Made by a program: the position numbers and the translations under genes
The notes under the pieces: model-generated
The model's database searches: none
The model's input: the letters and a program-made list of their open reading frames with translations, nothing else
What the model was told of the DNA's origin: nothing
Virus record (IMG/VR): IMGVR_UViG_3300028430_000572
Location: 1 to 64,000 of that record
DNA from: a virus
Direction: 5' to 3' (one strand)
DNA length: 64,000 nucleotides
Shown here: positions 32,861 to 40,195 of the stretch, in pieces
Layout of the letters: each line of letters starts with the position of its first letter
Position numbering within the stretch: position 1 is the first letter of the stretch

Positions 32861-32998
32861 TGGGGCTCCTTCTGTGCCCTTACCGCTTCGATCGCGGCGC
32901 GGGCGATGTCAATGTGACTGTTCAAGCGGCTCCAGTCTGCCGCCGTGCGATGCGCCTTTGATTGGCCGTCACGGCTTGAGATTGCGCTGGCCGATCAT
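32857..32998 (-). pseudogene. Frameshifted small gene
   Basis: A leaderless promoter drives ATG 32998, but the frame ends after nine codons (MIGQRNLKP, TGA at 32969). The +1 frame then stays open to the next start (ATGA) and encodes ADWSRLNSHIDIARAAIEAV, similar in style to the C-termini of the two family A proteins. Either a decayed gene, a +1 frameshift at CCG-TGA-C, or a sequence error. Confidence 0.45.
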
Positions 32999-33003
32999 GC
33001 CCC

Positions 33004-33056
33004 AATATATCGCGATCATCGCGATACGAGCGATCAGTCGATTTCGTGGCGAAATT
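33004..33056 (-). promoter_or_regulatory. IR-linked leaderless promoter
   Basis: IR at 33040-33056, TATATT at 33004-33009 (31 bp), 5 nt, ATG 32998. The IR also encodes the last residues (QFRHEID) of the upstream small gene. Confidence 0.75.
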
Positions 33057-33168
33057 GATTGATCGTCGCGATGATCGCACAAGTCGCCATCGGGACGATT
33101 AACGCAAATGCGAGCACGCACGCAAAGCCGACGGCGACCGTAATGACAAGATTGATAATCGGCTCCAT
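33034..33168 (-). CDS. Small single-span membrane protein
   Basis: 44 residues, almost entirely one hydrophobic helix (IINLVITVAVGFACVLAFAL, then IVPMATCAIIATI), ending NQFRHEID encoded by an IR. Start ATG 33168. It lies directly downstream of the tRNA cluster. Topology resembles small holin-like or inner-membrane phage proteins; role unknown. Confidence 0.65.
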   Translation of the reverse strand: MEPIINLVITVAVGFACVLAFALIVPMATCAIIATINQFRHEID

Positions 33169-33183
33169 AGTTTCTTCTTCAAA

Positions 33184-33256
33184 CTGGCTGACTCGGGCTC
33201 GAACCGAGAACCACTCGCTTCAAAGGCGAGCGCACTGCCAATTGTGCTATCAGCCA
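33184..33256 (-). tRNA. tRNA-Gln (UUG)
   Basis: 73-nt cloverleaf: acceptor TGGCTGA/TCAGCCA perfect, D arm GCAC/GTGC, anticodon arm CTCGC-CTTTGAA-GCGAG, T arm CTCGG-TTCGAGC-CCGAG, discriminator G. The CCA end is not encoded. Confidence 0.92.
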
Positions 33257-33257
33257 A

Positions 33258-33329
33258 CATGCCGAAAGGGACTCGAACCCGTACTTGCTGATTTGGAATC
33301 AGCCGTGCTACCGTTAACACTATCGGCAT
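33258..33329 (-). tRNA. tRNA-Trp (CCA)
   Basis: 72-nt cloverleaf: acceptor ATGCCGA/TCGGCAT perfect, anticodon arm GCTGA-TTCCAAA-TCAGC, T arm ACGGG-TTCGAGT-CCCTT with one mismatch, discriminator G. One base from the Gln tRNA. Confidence 0.9.
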
Positions 33330-33339
33330 TCTGATATCG

Positions 33340-33420
33340 ATCTAATCCCTCGGGCCGGAGTCGAACCGGCTGATTCGCACTTGCAGTCTTCTCGACTGGT
33401 CAACGCACTAGATCGGCCTT
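33340..33420 (-). other. tRNA-like remnant
   Basis: A perfect T arm (GCCGG-TTCGACT-CCGGC) and a TGCAA anticodon-loop-like stretch follow the Trp tRNA, but no matching acceptor or anticodon stem can be folded. Probably a decayed tRNA (possibly Cys). Otherwise the gap 33330-33502 holds nothing I recognise. Confidence 0.35.
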
Positions 33421-33502
33421 TTATGTGCTTGATACGGCCAGCAACATCAGCCTCAAGTCTGGGCCTCGCGTGTCACCGTCCACGCCGCCGAGAGAGTTAT
33501 CT

Positions 33503-34219
33503 TTACGGATTGTCCCATGCCTTGCGAGCGTAATCAAGATTGTGGTTGTAAACGTCGATCGGTGTCGCGTCTTCAATCGAGATCGGGCAGACTACACCGA
33601 TGCCAGACACCGACTGCTCGATGTTATCAAACTGCGACCACCCGACGACTTTCGCTTGCTTGTTCGGTTCGCCAACGATGATCGTCACACACTCAGCGCC
33701 AAGGAACTCAGCGACACGCACAAGTTCCGAAATCTTGAACGTGATGTGCTTATGCGTCATCGGCGACGCTGCTTGCATCGCTTCTGCAAGAGGCGGGAAT
33801 GTCGCGTCTAAACACTCCGCTTCTTTCGATACCCCGTTGCGATAAGCGCGAGCAACGCCGTTGGAAAGTTGCAACGGATTCCGCTTTCGGTCGGACTTCT
33901 GCAACAAACCGGCAGGAACAATCGATCCGATCGACTTGTTTTCGCCACCGGGAGTCTTGCCGGACTCCTTGTGCTTGCGACGATCGTTGATGTTCGATTC
34001 GTCGCCTTCGATTACAGGCGCGAACATGATCGCGCCAGACGTGCCGACGCTTGCGCAAACAATGCACTGGCGAGTCGCGTCTCGCTCGATCGATGTCGGG
34101 CGAATGTAAACGCCGCTCATTGCGAAAGAGCACGAGCCCGTCGTTCCGGGCTTCATGGAAATTTGGTGCAGCGGACGAGGAGGCAGATCGATTGTGACGG
34201 ACGTTGCGTTGTCGAACAT
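33503..34219 (-). CDS. Unknown protein
   Basis: 238 residues. N-terminal beta-rich part with CIVCASVGTSGAIMFAPVIEG. A basic linker (DRRKHKESGKTPGGENK). The C-terminal half is alpha/beta (HKHITFKISELVRVAEFLGAE, then CVTIIVGEPNKQAKVVGWSQ). Good SD (GAAAGGTAACC) before ATG 34219. Not recognised; the CxxC near residue 50 could bind metal. Confidence 0.6.
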   Translation of the reverse strand: MFDNATSVTIDLPPRPLHQISMKPGTTGSCSFAMSGVYIRPTSIERDATRQCIVCASVGTSGAIMFAPVIEGDESNINDRRKHKESGKTPGGENKSIGSIVPAGLLQKSDRKRNPLQLSNGVARAYRNGVSKEAECLDATFPPLAEAMQAASPMTHKHITFKISELVRVAEFLGAECVTIIVGEPNKQAKVVGWSQFDNIEQSVSGIGVVCPISIEDATPIDVYNHNLDYARKAWDNP

Positions 34220-34228
34220 GGTTACCTT

Positions 34229-34774
34229 TCAGATAAAGAGCGACGCGACAATATACAAAGCGAATCCGATGTTGATAATAGCGCAGCAGAAAACAACCCA
34301 AGTGACGGCAAGATGCTTAATGCGATCGCGATAATCTTTGATTCGATCGTTCGTCGGGCGAACATCTGGCTCCGCGTCAGGCTCATCGGAATCAGAGTCG
34401 ATGTTTCGATCGTTCCCGTCCGAAAGTCGGAACGTCGGATCGTCGAACGTTTCGCTCCAGTTGACCGATCGAAAATCAGATGCAACGTAATTGTCCGCAA
34501 ACTCTGATCTCTCGGCATCGAGAATGCGGGCGTAGTTGTCGAACAACCCTTCTTGCATGAGCGACGATCCAAAGCGAAACCGGAACATGCGATCGTGGCC
34601 GTGCTCATCCTGCGAAGAAAACATGAGTATCGCACAATCAGCGCCGTGAGCACGAAGCGTTCCGAGCGAACTCAAGGCAATGCGGTTCATCGCGTTCGAC
34701 TTCCGACTGTCGAACGACGTTGTCTCCGGCATGTCGTCATCTTCGTGATCTTGCTTGTTCAAGTGATGCTCCAC
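34229..34774 (-). CDS. Unknown protein with C-terminal membrane anchor, leaderless
   Basis: 181 residues. A polar N-terminus, a domain CAILMFSSQDEHGHDRMFRFRFG also present in the 90-residue protein at 15544-15816, an acidic linker (DSDSDEPDAEPD) and one C-terminal membrane helix (WVVFCCAIINIGFALYIVASL): a tail-anchored topology. GTG start 34774 lies 5 nt after TATATC, so the mRNA should be leaderless. The shared domain suggests a common unknown role. Confidence 0.6.
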   Translation of the reverse strand: MEHHLNKQDHEDDDMPETTSFDSRKSNAMNRIALSSLGTLRAHGADCAILMFSSQDEHGHDRMFRFRFGSSLMQEGLFDNYARILDAERSEFADNYVASDFRSVNWSETFDDPTFRLSDGNDRNIDSDSDEPDAEPDVRPTNDRIKDYRDRIKHLAVTWVVFCCAIINIGFALYIVASLFI

Positions 34775-34779
34775 GCTGC

Positions 34780-34832
34780 GATATATCAGGCTCGCAGCGT
34801 TATCGTGCGTCGGTCAATTTCGTGGCGAAATC
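34780..34832 (-). promoter_or_regulatory. IR-linked leaderless promoter
   Basis: IR at 34816-34832; 9 nt (GACCGACGC); ACGATA; 15 nt; TATATC at 34780-34785 (31 bp from IR); 5 nt; GTG 34774. The 9-nt spacer is identical to that at 50809-50817. Confidence 0.75.
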
Positions 34833-35034
34833 AAGTGAAGTCGTCGGCATCGTCCGAAAAGTCGTCCAGTGAAGTGCTCGCGATGCAATCGTCTACATCG
34901 TGGTTGTTGGCGAAGCACCTTTCACAAAACGGCTTATGGCATCCCTCGCAATCTTGCCAATCGCCCATCTTGCCGCATCGAGAGCAAGCGCAGTCGCCGA
35001 ACATTTGATCGCAATCGTTTTCGTGATCGCTCAT
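34831..35034 (-). CDS. Small zinc-finger protein
   Basis: 67 residues, acidic, with CSRCGKMGDWQDCEGCHKPFC around residues 15-35: closely spaced CxxC...CxxC...C pairs for one or two zinc ions. An acidic tail DDFSDDADDFT ends at a stop overlapping an IR. ATG 35034 overlaps the ThyX stop. Possibly a protein- or nucleic-acid-binding adaptor. Confidence 0.65.
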   Translation of the reverse strand: MSDHENDCDQMFGDCACSRCGKMGDWQDCEGCHKPFCERCFANNHDVDDCIASTSLDDFSDDADDFT

Positions 35035-35894
35035 CGCAATGCGCCCGTTGTAAGTTGACCAGCGAGAATCTCGCGCTTGAGCAAATGCTCTTGGAACTCG
35101 CCGCGACTCATGCCTATCGAGTTCGTGTAATTCATCATTGATTCGGACAGATACGACGTTCCGATCGGAAACGAAACGATCGTCTTGATGTCGAGCGCTG
35201 ACAGGGTGATCGAGTTCAGCACGTAATCGCAAAACGCAGTTACGGCGATCGGGAAGTGCTCACGCGCGACATCGAGCATGAGCCTCGCGACTTCTGCCGT
35301 TTCTTGTTGAGCGTCAGCGTTGATTCGCAATCGAATGAAGTTGAACAAGTTGTGCAGGTCTATGCAGAACCTCATGCGGGTAAACGTGCCGAGCGGCAAG
35401 CACGATCTCGCCTGCTCGCGCGACACGCCCGCAGTTCTGCGGTTGAAATATTCGATGCCGCAAATTGCTTCTGCCGAAAGCCCGCCCACTTCGTTTGTCG
35501 AGTATTCCCCGGGCTTGTAATTTACAATGCCGCTGCTGGCCTGACGATTGCTTTTGGATTGCCCGCGCCATGGATACTTTTCGCTGCCGGGTCGATAGCA
35601 ATCGAACTCTTCTGGAAGGTCGCTGTATCGCTGCGAGAACTCGTTGACGTTTGCCGTGCGATGCCTGATTACTTGTCTTGCAACGAAGATCGGGCACTCG
35701 ATCTCGAAGTGCAACTTGCCGAACTCAAACGGCGAAGTGTGACGATGGCGAATCAGGTATCGAATCAGCGACGCGATCGATGCCGGATCTTCTTTCGATT
35801 GCGACTGCTGATCGTTCTTGTTTGATGTCAATCGGGCTGCTCGCACGATCGACAAGTCCGACCCCATCTTCTCGATCAAAGTTACGCTCGTCAT
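35031..35894 (-). CDS. thyX: Flavin-dependent thymidylate synthase
   Basis: 287 residues. The ThyX signature RHRTANVNEFSQRY is at 77-90 (RHRxxSxNExSxRY class), preceded by RHRHTSPFEFG, and SREQARSCLPLG...LHNLFNFIRLR...AQQETAE matches the C-terminal flavin/dUMP-binding half. It makes dTMP from dUMP with methylenetetrahydrofolate and FAD, feeding phage DNA synthesis. SD AAGGGAT before ATG 35894. In some hypermodifying phages such enzymes make altered pyrimidines, so product identity deserves care. Confidence 0.9.
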   Translation of the reverse strand: MTSVTLIEKMGSDLSIVRAARLTSNKNDQQSQSKEDPASIASLIRYLIRHRHTSPFEFGKLHFEIECPIFVARQVIRHRTANVNEFSQRYSDLPEEFDCYRPGSEKYPWRGQSKSNRQASSGIVNYKPGEYSTNEVGGLSAEAICGIEYFNRRTAGVSREQARSCLPLGTFTRMRFCIDLHNLFNFIRLRINADAQQETAEVARLMLDVAREHFPIAVTAFCDYVLNSITLSALDIKTIVSFPIGTSYLSESMMNYTNSIGMSRGEFQEHLLKREILAGQLTTGALR

Positions 35895-36171
35895 TCAATA
35901 TCCCTTCGTCAAGAGAAAAGTCTGCGCTCGCGGCGTAATCAGTCACGCGGCGAGCAAGTTTGTTGAGTTGAATGGTCGTCGGGCCTTCGCGGCGACTGTG
36001 ATACCGTTCGACGATTTCATTCGCAACGATCGCCATTTCGTTGGCCGATCGAATAAGCATCCTGAGTTTGACAAGTTCCGCAGAAGCGGATCGATTGCTT
36101 TTAGCGAGTGCTCGCATTGCACGGTCGATCGTGGCATATCGCGACTCGTCGATTGATTTTGATTTCGCCAC
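35725..36171 (-). CDS. Unknown helical protein with long overlap into thyX
   Basis: 148 residues, helical and charged (RAMRALAKSNRSASAELVKLR...). The start is the GTG inside an IR (36171), with AAGGA upstream, exactly as in the gene starting at 24278. Its 3' end overlaps the first 57 codons of thyX in another frame, unusually long here. The last 45 residues may be non-essential extension. Function unknown. Confidence 0.5.
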   Translation of the reverse strand: MAKSKSIDESRYATIDRAMRALAKSNRSASAELVKLRMLIRSANEMAIVANEIVERYHSRREGPTTIQLNKLARRVTDYAASADFSLDEGILNDERNFDREDGVGLVDRASSPIDIKQERSAVAIERRSGIDRVADSIPDSPSSHFAV

Positions 36172-36177
36172 GAAATC
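36161..36177. repeat. IR copy containing a GTG start codon
   Basis: GATTTCG-CCA-CGAAATC; on the minus strand the GTG at its centre is the predicted start of the gene at 35725-36171. Confidence 0.85.
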
Positions 36178-36192
36178 AATCCTTGAACGGGT

Positions 36193-36633
36193 TTAGAACG
36201 GGTCTACTTCTTGGTCGTCGATATCGATGAGATCGAGTAACGAAACGATCGCGGCCCGATCGATTCGATCGCTAACGTCTACGGCATACTTCGGACACAA
36301 TCCGCTTTCGATCGTTGATATCGAAGCAATAGCAATCGACTTGACGGCGCAGAACGAAAGAACGCACGCAAGGTTTTCATTTGACGACACGACGACAGCA
36401 CGCGGGCTTTGCTTGGCGGGAGGATCGACAAGTTGCCCGCAGTCGATTGCTTTGATCTGGTCAAGTAAGATCGACTTGACGTTTCGCAATTTTTGCTCGG
36501 ATGTCAGGCTTTTGCGCATTCGAGCAAAATGGTCGTCGAGTTCTTCGACGATTTCTTGGCACTGGTCGCGCACCGATTCGGCGCGAACGATTCGACCTTG
36601 TATGTATTCTCGATCGTTTTGAGTGCTGCTCAT
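36193..36633 (-). CDS. Unknown protein
   Basis: 146 residues: an N-terminal helical half with coiled-coil character (VRDQCQEIVEELDDHFARMRKSL...) and a C-terminal alpha/beta half (RAVVVSSNENLACVLSFCAVKSIAIASIST) ending in acidic DIDDQEVDPF. Start ATG 36633 follows GGAG and lies 21 nt after a TATATT hexamer, so it has a short leader. Not recognised. Confidence 0.6.
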   Translation of the reverse strand: MSSTQNDREYIQGRIVRAESVRDQCQEIVEELDDHFARMRKSLTSEQKLRNVKSILLDQIKAIDCGQLVDPPAKQSPRAVVVSSNENLACVLSFCAVKSIAIASISTIESGLCPKYAVDVSDRIDRAAIVSLLDLIDIDDQEVDPF

Positions 36634-36653
36634 ACTGCGCTCCGTGTTCGCCC

Positions 36654-36705
36654 AATATATCGACCTCGGCAAAACTACGCTTCGGTTTGATTTCGTGGCG
36701 AAATC
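36654..36705 (-). promoter_or_regulatory. IR-linked promoter with short leader
   Basis: IR at 36689-36705, TATATT at 36654-36659 (30 bp). The start codon is 21 nt further with a GGAG SD, so the IR to -10 geometry is kept while the leader differs. Confidence 0.65.
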
Positions 36706-36974
36706 GAGCCTTTGGGCTTGCGCTTACGGACCTGATCGATGTCGAACGTGCTGCGAAATACGTCGGTCGGATAGGTCAACACTTCACTCGGCAGATGAGT
36801 CTCGCCGGGGACAGAGAACTCGTCAGGCACGCAGAGTCGAACCCTGACGAACGATCCGCCGATTGCTTTGACGTGCTCAAGCACGATTACCGAAGCCATC
36901 CCAGACTTCTGCTTCCATCGACTGCCGACGCGAATCGATTGCACTTTCTTGCCGGTCGCCTTGCTGCCAGCCAT
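36675..36974 (-). CDS. Unknown basic protein
   Basis: 99 residues. Basic N-terminus (MAGSKATGKKVQSIRVGSRWKQK), then a beta-rich middle (SVIVLEHVKAIGGSFVRVRLCVPDEF). The frame runs through an IR at its 3' end (GSISPRNQTEA). Likely a small DNA- or RNA-binding protein by composition; not recognised. Confidence 0.6.
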   Translation of the reverse strand: MAGSKATGKKVQSIRVGSRWKQKSGMASVIVLEHVKAIGGSFVRVRLCVPDEFSVPGETHLPSEVLTYPTDVFRSTFDIDQVRKRKPKGSISPRNQTEA

Positions 36975-36976
36975 GC

Positions 36977-37903
36977 TTATCCTTGTAAAGAGGGATATAG
37001 GGTTGCTTGCATGACGAGCCCGCGCGTGATCGCCGCTCGCCTTTCATTGTCCATTTTGACGTTGTATCGCTCAAAAAACGAAAACAACTTGCCTTTGCGA
37101 GACTGATAAATGCCTTGATCGTGAAACGCATAGTCCTGCACATGATTCAAATATGCGGGACGCGGGAACCCGTGCCTTGACCAGTGATGATGATAGTGCA
37201 TCATCGTGGCATCGACTTTGAGTATCTTGCGTTTGGATGCGATATCGAACAACTCCCGGTCGCAATACAAATGGCGATAAATGTCGTAATACGGGCCGCA
37301 CCCAGCATCGGCCCGAAGCCCGACGGCTGCCGCACGATTGAATATCGGCGATCCGCAGATGCCTTTCGTCTCGCCGAACGAGTCGCCCGTCGGCTGATAG
37401 ATCCCGGGATCGCAATTGCGAGGACCGATCGGCAACCTGATTACATCCGACGCGAGCGCCCCGATGTCTTGATACGGGCCACCGATCGGCGCGCCGACTG
37501 GTTGCAGAGGGTCCATATCGTCGCCAGCAACGGCGATCAGTTCGCAATACGGGTCGCGCAACGCAATGCGTATGCCTTGATTGGCGAGCCTCGCAAACGA
37601 GTATTGGCCTGATCGAACAACTTGGAAGTCGCAATCTTTGCCGCTTTGTGGCTCGTGGTTCGGTTCAACAATCGCAAGCACCATCCATCCGGCCCGAGCC
37701 CACCGCGAATAGAACCTTGCAAGGTTCGCAGGGTTGGCCGACGGAACAACGACGATGGCGTTCCAATTTCGTCGCGAAATCGGCTGAGCGTTGTGACACA
37801 ATGGGAGCGGATTGCGGTGCAGCACTACTTCGCCGTCGATTTCGCCGGAAGGCGTTTCGATCGGATCGAGATTGACGTAGCGAGTGAACGGCGATCTTGT
37901 CAT
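36977..37903 (-). CDS. Glycosyltransferase-like protein (GT-A)
   Basis: 308 residues. NAIVVVPSANPANLARFYSRW...MVLAIVEPN is a GT-A-like opening strand and helix. FARLANQGIRIALRD...ELIAVAGDDMDP contains the acidic DDMD expected for metal and nucleotide-sugar binding. Later DRELFDIASKRKILKVDATMMHYHHHW resembles the acceptor part of family 2-like enzymes. An IR lies in frame near residue 42 (ISRRN), before the enzyme core. Overlaps the next gene by 4 nt. Target unknown (DNA base, capsid or host). Confidence 0.55.
   Translation of the reverse strand: MTRSPFTRYVNLDPIETPSGEIDGEVVLHRNPLPLCHNAQPISRRNWNAIVVVPSANPANLARFYSRWARAGWMVLAIVEPNHEPQSGKDCDFQVVRSGQYSFARLANQGIRIALRDPYCELIAVAGDDMDPLQPVGAPIGGPYQDIGALASDVIRLPIGPRNCDPGIYQPTGDSFGETKGICGSPIFNRAAAVGLRADAGCGPYYDIYRHLYCDRELFDIASKRKILKVDATMMHYHHHWSRHGFPRPAYLNHVQDYAFHDQGIYQSRKGKLFSFFERYNVKMDNERRAAITRGLVMQATLYPSLQG
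37765..37781. repeat. IR variant inside glycosyltransferase-like gene
   Basis: AATTTCG-TCG-CGAAATC within the first 50 codons, read as ISRRN. Confidence 0.8.
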
Positions 37904-39009
37904 TTCGGAATCTCCGGGATTGGGCCACCGATGATCGTCGAAACGCCGTGCTCTTTGTCGATTGAAACGATGATGCCATCGGCGTTGATGAGCACAACTT
38001 GGTTGTCTTGCACGACTTCGTTTGCAACATCGATGAGCCGATGGAGTGCAACGATCGTCTGCTCTTGTCGAGCATCGAACCCGACCCCGTTCCTGCCCGC
38101 CAACATCGCAGCGTGAAGCGTCGTGCCGCTCCCCGAGAACGGGTCGAAAACTGTTCCGTTCGGCGGACAGAATGACCGAATGAATCGATCTGGCAACGCC
38201 ACGGGATACGGGGCCTCATTACGATGAGCAAGCGGATGCCCGAGATGCCCGCCACCGACAGCGCCGCAGTCGATGATCGATCCGGGGTTCGTTTTCGCGG
38301 GCTGCTTGAACGCCCGTCCGCTCACGCGCGATCCATTGCGTTTGCGAGACGACGGATTGCCGCCGACAGGGAACTTCGGCGGCGAGCCGCACGCGGTCAC
38401 GTCTGACCATTGCATCTTGCCTCGGGCAGTTACGACGATGATCGGCTCGTGATCGGCGCGGAAGTAATCGGGTCCGCCGCTGCCCGGAATGCCAAACCGC
38501 TTGTAGACGAGCGGGCGACGGACGCACATCCGCAAGTCTTGACAAGCAACGGCAAGGCGTTCCGGCGCGAGCGAGTATTCGTAATGCCGGGTCACGCCAG
38601 ATACAACGTACGCGATCGTCTTGATGCCGCTGGTCAAGTAGCATCGGATCATGCAAGCGTGCTGCATCGCCCACTCTTGCCCCGTCGCCAGCACGAACTC
38701 CGATCGAATGCCGTAGGTTCGCGAGTTTTCGTAGGGCGGCGAAGTGACAACGAGATCGGCGTGCGGCGCAAGTGCTGGCTTGTGCCACCCGTGCGTGATC
38801 GTGCGAAGTTCGTAAGTATTGACATCGCGACCCGACTGCTTTGCTTTGTCGATGATCGACTGAAAGTAAGCCGAAGGCATGTATCGATCAAAATGGAACT
38901 TCGCAATCCCTGCTTCTGCAATCGATCTGGCAACCGAATTGATCGAACGGTTTTTCATTCGCGCCGCCACGATCTTCGCAGCCTGTTTCGCCGACGGTTT
39001 TGCTTTCAT
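37900..39009 (-). CDS. DNA methyltransferase (TSPPY type)
   Basis: 369 residues. Motif IV TSPPY at 89-93 and motif I FDPFSGSGTTLHAAMLAG near residue 300; the SPPY form is typical of N4-cytosine methyltransferases. Long insert between the motifs may hold target recognition. Strong SD (CAGGAG) before ATG 39009. Its first 40 codons overlap, in another frame, the end of the HNH gene. Expected to modify phage DNA; no matching endonuclease except possibly that HNH protein. Confidence 0.85.
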   Translation of the reverse strand: MKAKPSAKQAAKIVAARMKNRSINSVARSIAEAGIAKFHFDRYMPSAYFQSIIDKAKQSGRDVNTYELRTITHGWHKPALAPHADLVVTSPPYENSRTYGIRSEFVLATGQEWAMQHACMIRCYLTSGIKTIAYVVSGVTRHYEYSLAPERLAVACQDLRMCVRRPLVYKRFGIPGSGGPDYFRADHEPIIVVTARGKMQWSDVTACGSPPKFPVGGNPSSRKRNGSRVSGRAFKQPAKTNPGSIIDCGAVGGGHLGHPLAHRNEAPYPVALPDRFIRSFCPPNGTVFDPFSGSGTTLHAAMLAGRNGVGFDARQEQTIVALHRLIDVANEVVQDNQVVLINADGIIVSIDKEHGVSTIIGGPIPEIPK

Positions 39010-39322
39010 GGTTTCTCCTGTTTGCCTCTTGCAAGTTGTCGAGCATCGTCATCGGGACAAGATGCTTTGGGTTCACACACCTTGGGTTGTTGCAGGTGTG
39101 ATGGATCGTCATCGACTCGGGAATTTGGCCGACAAACATTCGGTACGATACCCGATGAGCAAGGTACATCTTGCCTTGCATCTTGAAAACGCAATACCCG
39201 CGACTGTTGGAAGAGCCCTTGTAGATGATGCAGCCCGATAGCCAGTTTTCGCACTTGCGAAGAAACCTTCGATAGTCTTGCATCGAAGGATCGGGGATCG
39301 GGATAGGGTGCTTGAATTGCAT
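38888..39322 (-). CDS. HNH endonuclease
   Basis: 144 residues. AHRVSYRMFVGQIPES followed by IHHTCNNPRCVNPKHL is a full HNH motif (His-His, Asn, His with Cys zinc ligands), then DNLQEANRR, as in homing-type phage HNH proteins. The remaining 40 residues overlap the methyltransferase start and may be incidental. TAATG coupling with the upstream gene. It could be a free-standing homing endonuclease that inserted next to the methyltransferase. Confidence 0.85.
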   Translation of the reverse strand: MQFKHPIPIPDPSMQDYRRFLRKCENWLSGCIIYKGSSNSRGYCVFKMQGKMYLAHRVSYRMFVGQIPESMTIHHTCNNPRCVNPKHLVPMTMLDNLQEANRRNHESKTVGETGCEDRGGANEKPFDQFGCQIDCRSRDCEVPF

Positions 39323-40137
39323 TACGCGACGATATCAATCGGGCGACGGATGTTGAGCGGCGTGCTCATCGGATTGCGCCAGGTGTTAACCCATTCGCAA
39401 ATAGCAGGAACGCGATATCGAGCATCTAGCATTGCTTGAATCACCGACTGCGTAGCACTTAGCCGACGCATAAGACTGATTCGATTCCATTCGATGAGAT
39501 TATTATCTACGCATCCCGGCGAAGAATTGGCGGGACCGCCCGTCATCCAACTTCGCTCGCAGAACGCATCGCCGATCAGCAAAGACACGTCGCCGAACAG
39601 TTTGCTCATCGCTTTCTCACTTGAAAGCAATCCCGACACCTTGGCCGTTTCGACAACTCGATTGTTGACGCGAAAGTAATCCGATTGCTCGGCGGTGAAC
39701 GCGAGCACTTCCATTTCATCGTTGCCCTTGAGTGCGTGACGGAACGCTCGGTGATTGCCATCGATGAGCAACACGGAGCCGTCGGGTTCGATTACAACGA
39801 ACGGCGGGCCGTCGCTCAGTTCGCCGGATACCGCGTGAGTCAAGTCGATATGCTGCCGTCCCGAAGAAACGCTTTCGAGGAACGGAGCAAGTTTGATTCG
39901 GCCAAGTTCGCCGTAGCCCGACTTCGCCATCGCTGCTGCGGTGTTGATGCAGTAGATTCGATGGTCTTTGTCGTAGGTCGATGAGGAAGCTTGTCGTGAT
40001 TGCAGGATCGAAGCGAAGCCTTCGGGCGTGTCGATAGTGGCGAGACATGGGCAAGGCAAGAACCCTTGGCCGACGGGCCAGTTTGCGCCGACCGGCAAGA
40101 GTTTGATCGGATTGCGTGATTGCGGAAGTGTGCTCAT
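39322..40137 (-). CDS. ParB/sulfiredoxin-fold protein, leaderless
   Basis: 271 residues. FVVIEPDGSVLLIDGNHRAFRHALKG near residues 113-138 is the ParB-Srx core (DGNHR corresponds to the DGxHR/GxxR nucleotide-binding motif), with an extra helical C-terminal part. The superfamily includes DNA-clamp CTPases, nucleases and kinases, some of which sit in phage DNA-modification clusters. Neighbours here (methyltransferases, Mom-like protein) point to such a cluster. Leaderless ATG 40137, 5 nt after TATATC. Confidence 0.6.
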   Translation of the reverse strand: MSTLPQSRNPIKLLPVGANWPVGQGFLPCPCLATIDTPEGFASILQSRQASSSTYDKDHRIYCINTAAAMAKSGYGELGRIKLAPFLESVSSGRQHIDLTHAVSGELSDGPPFVVIEPDGSVLLIDGNHRAFRHALKGNDEMEVLAFTAEQSDYFRVNNRVVETAKVSGLLSSEKAMSKLFGDVSLLIGDAFCERSWMTGGPANSSPGCVDNNLIEWNRISLMRRLSATQSVIQAMLDARYRVPAICEWVNTWRNPMSTPLNIRRPIDIVA

Positions 40138-40142
40138 GCCGC

Positions 40143-40195
40143 GATATATCGAACTCGCGGCGATATCGGTAGCCGTTCAATTTCGTGGCGAAATC
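40143..40195 (-). promoter_or_regulatory. IR-linked leaderless promoter
   Basis: IR at 40179-40195, CGATATCGCCGCGAG box, TATATC at 40143-40148 (31 bp), 5 nt, ATG 40137. The IR encodes the last residues (SISPRN) of the upstream gene. Confidence 0.75.

Noticed and set aside
33340-33420. Third tRNA of the cluster (Cys- or Ser-like)
   Set aside because: Only the T arm folds; no acceptor stem pairs with the 3' part and no anticodon stem forms, so it is listed only as a remnant.
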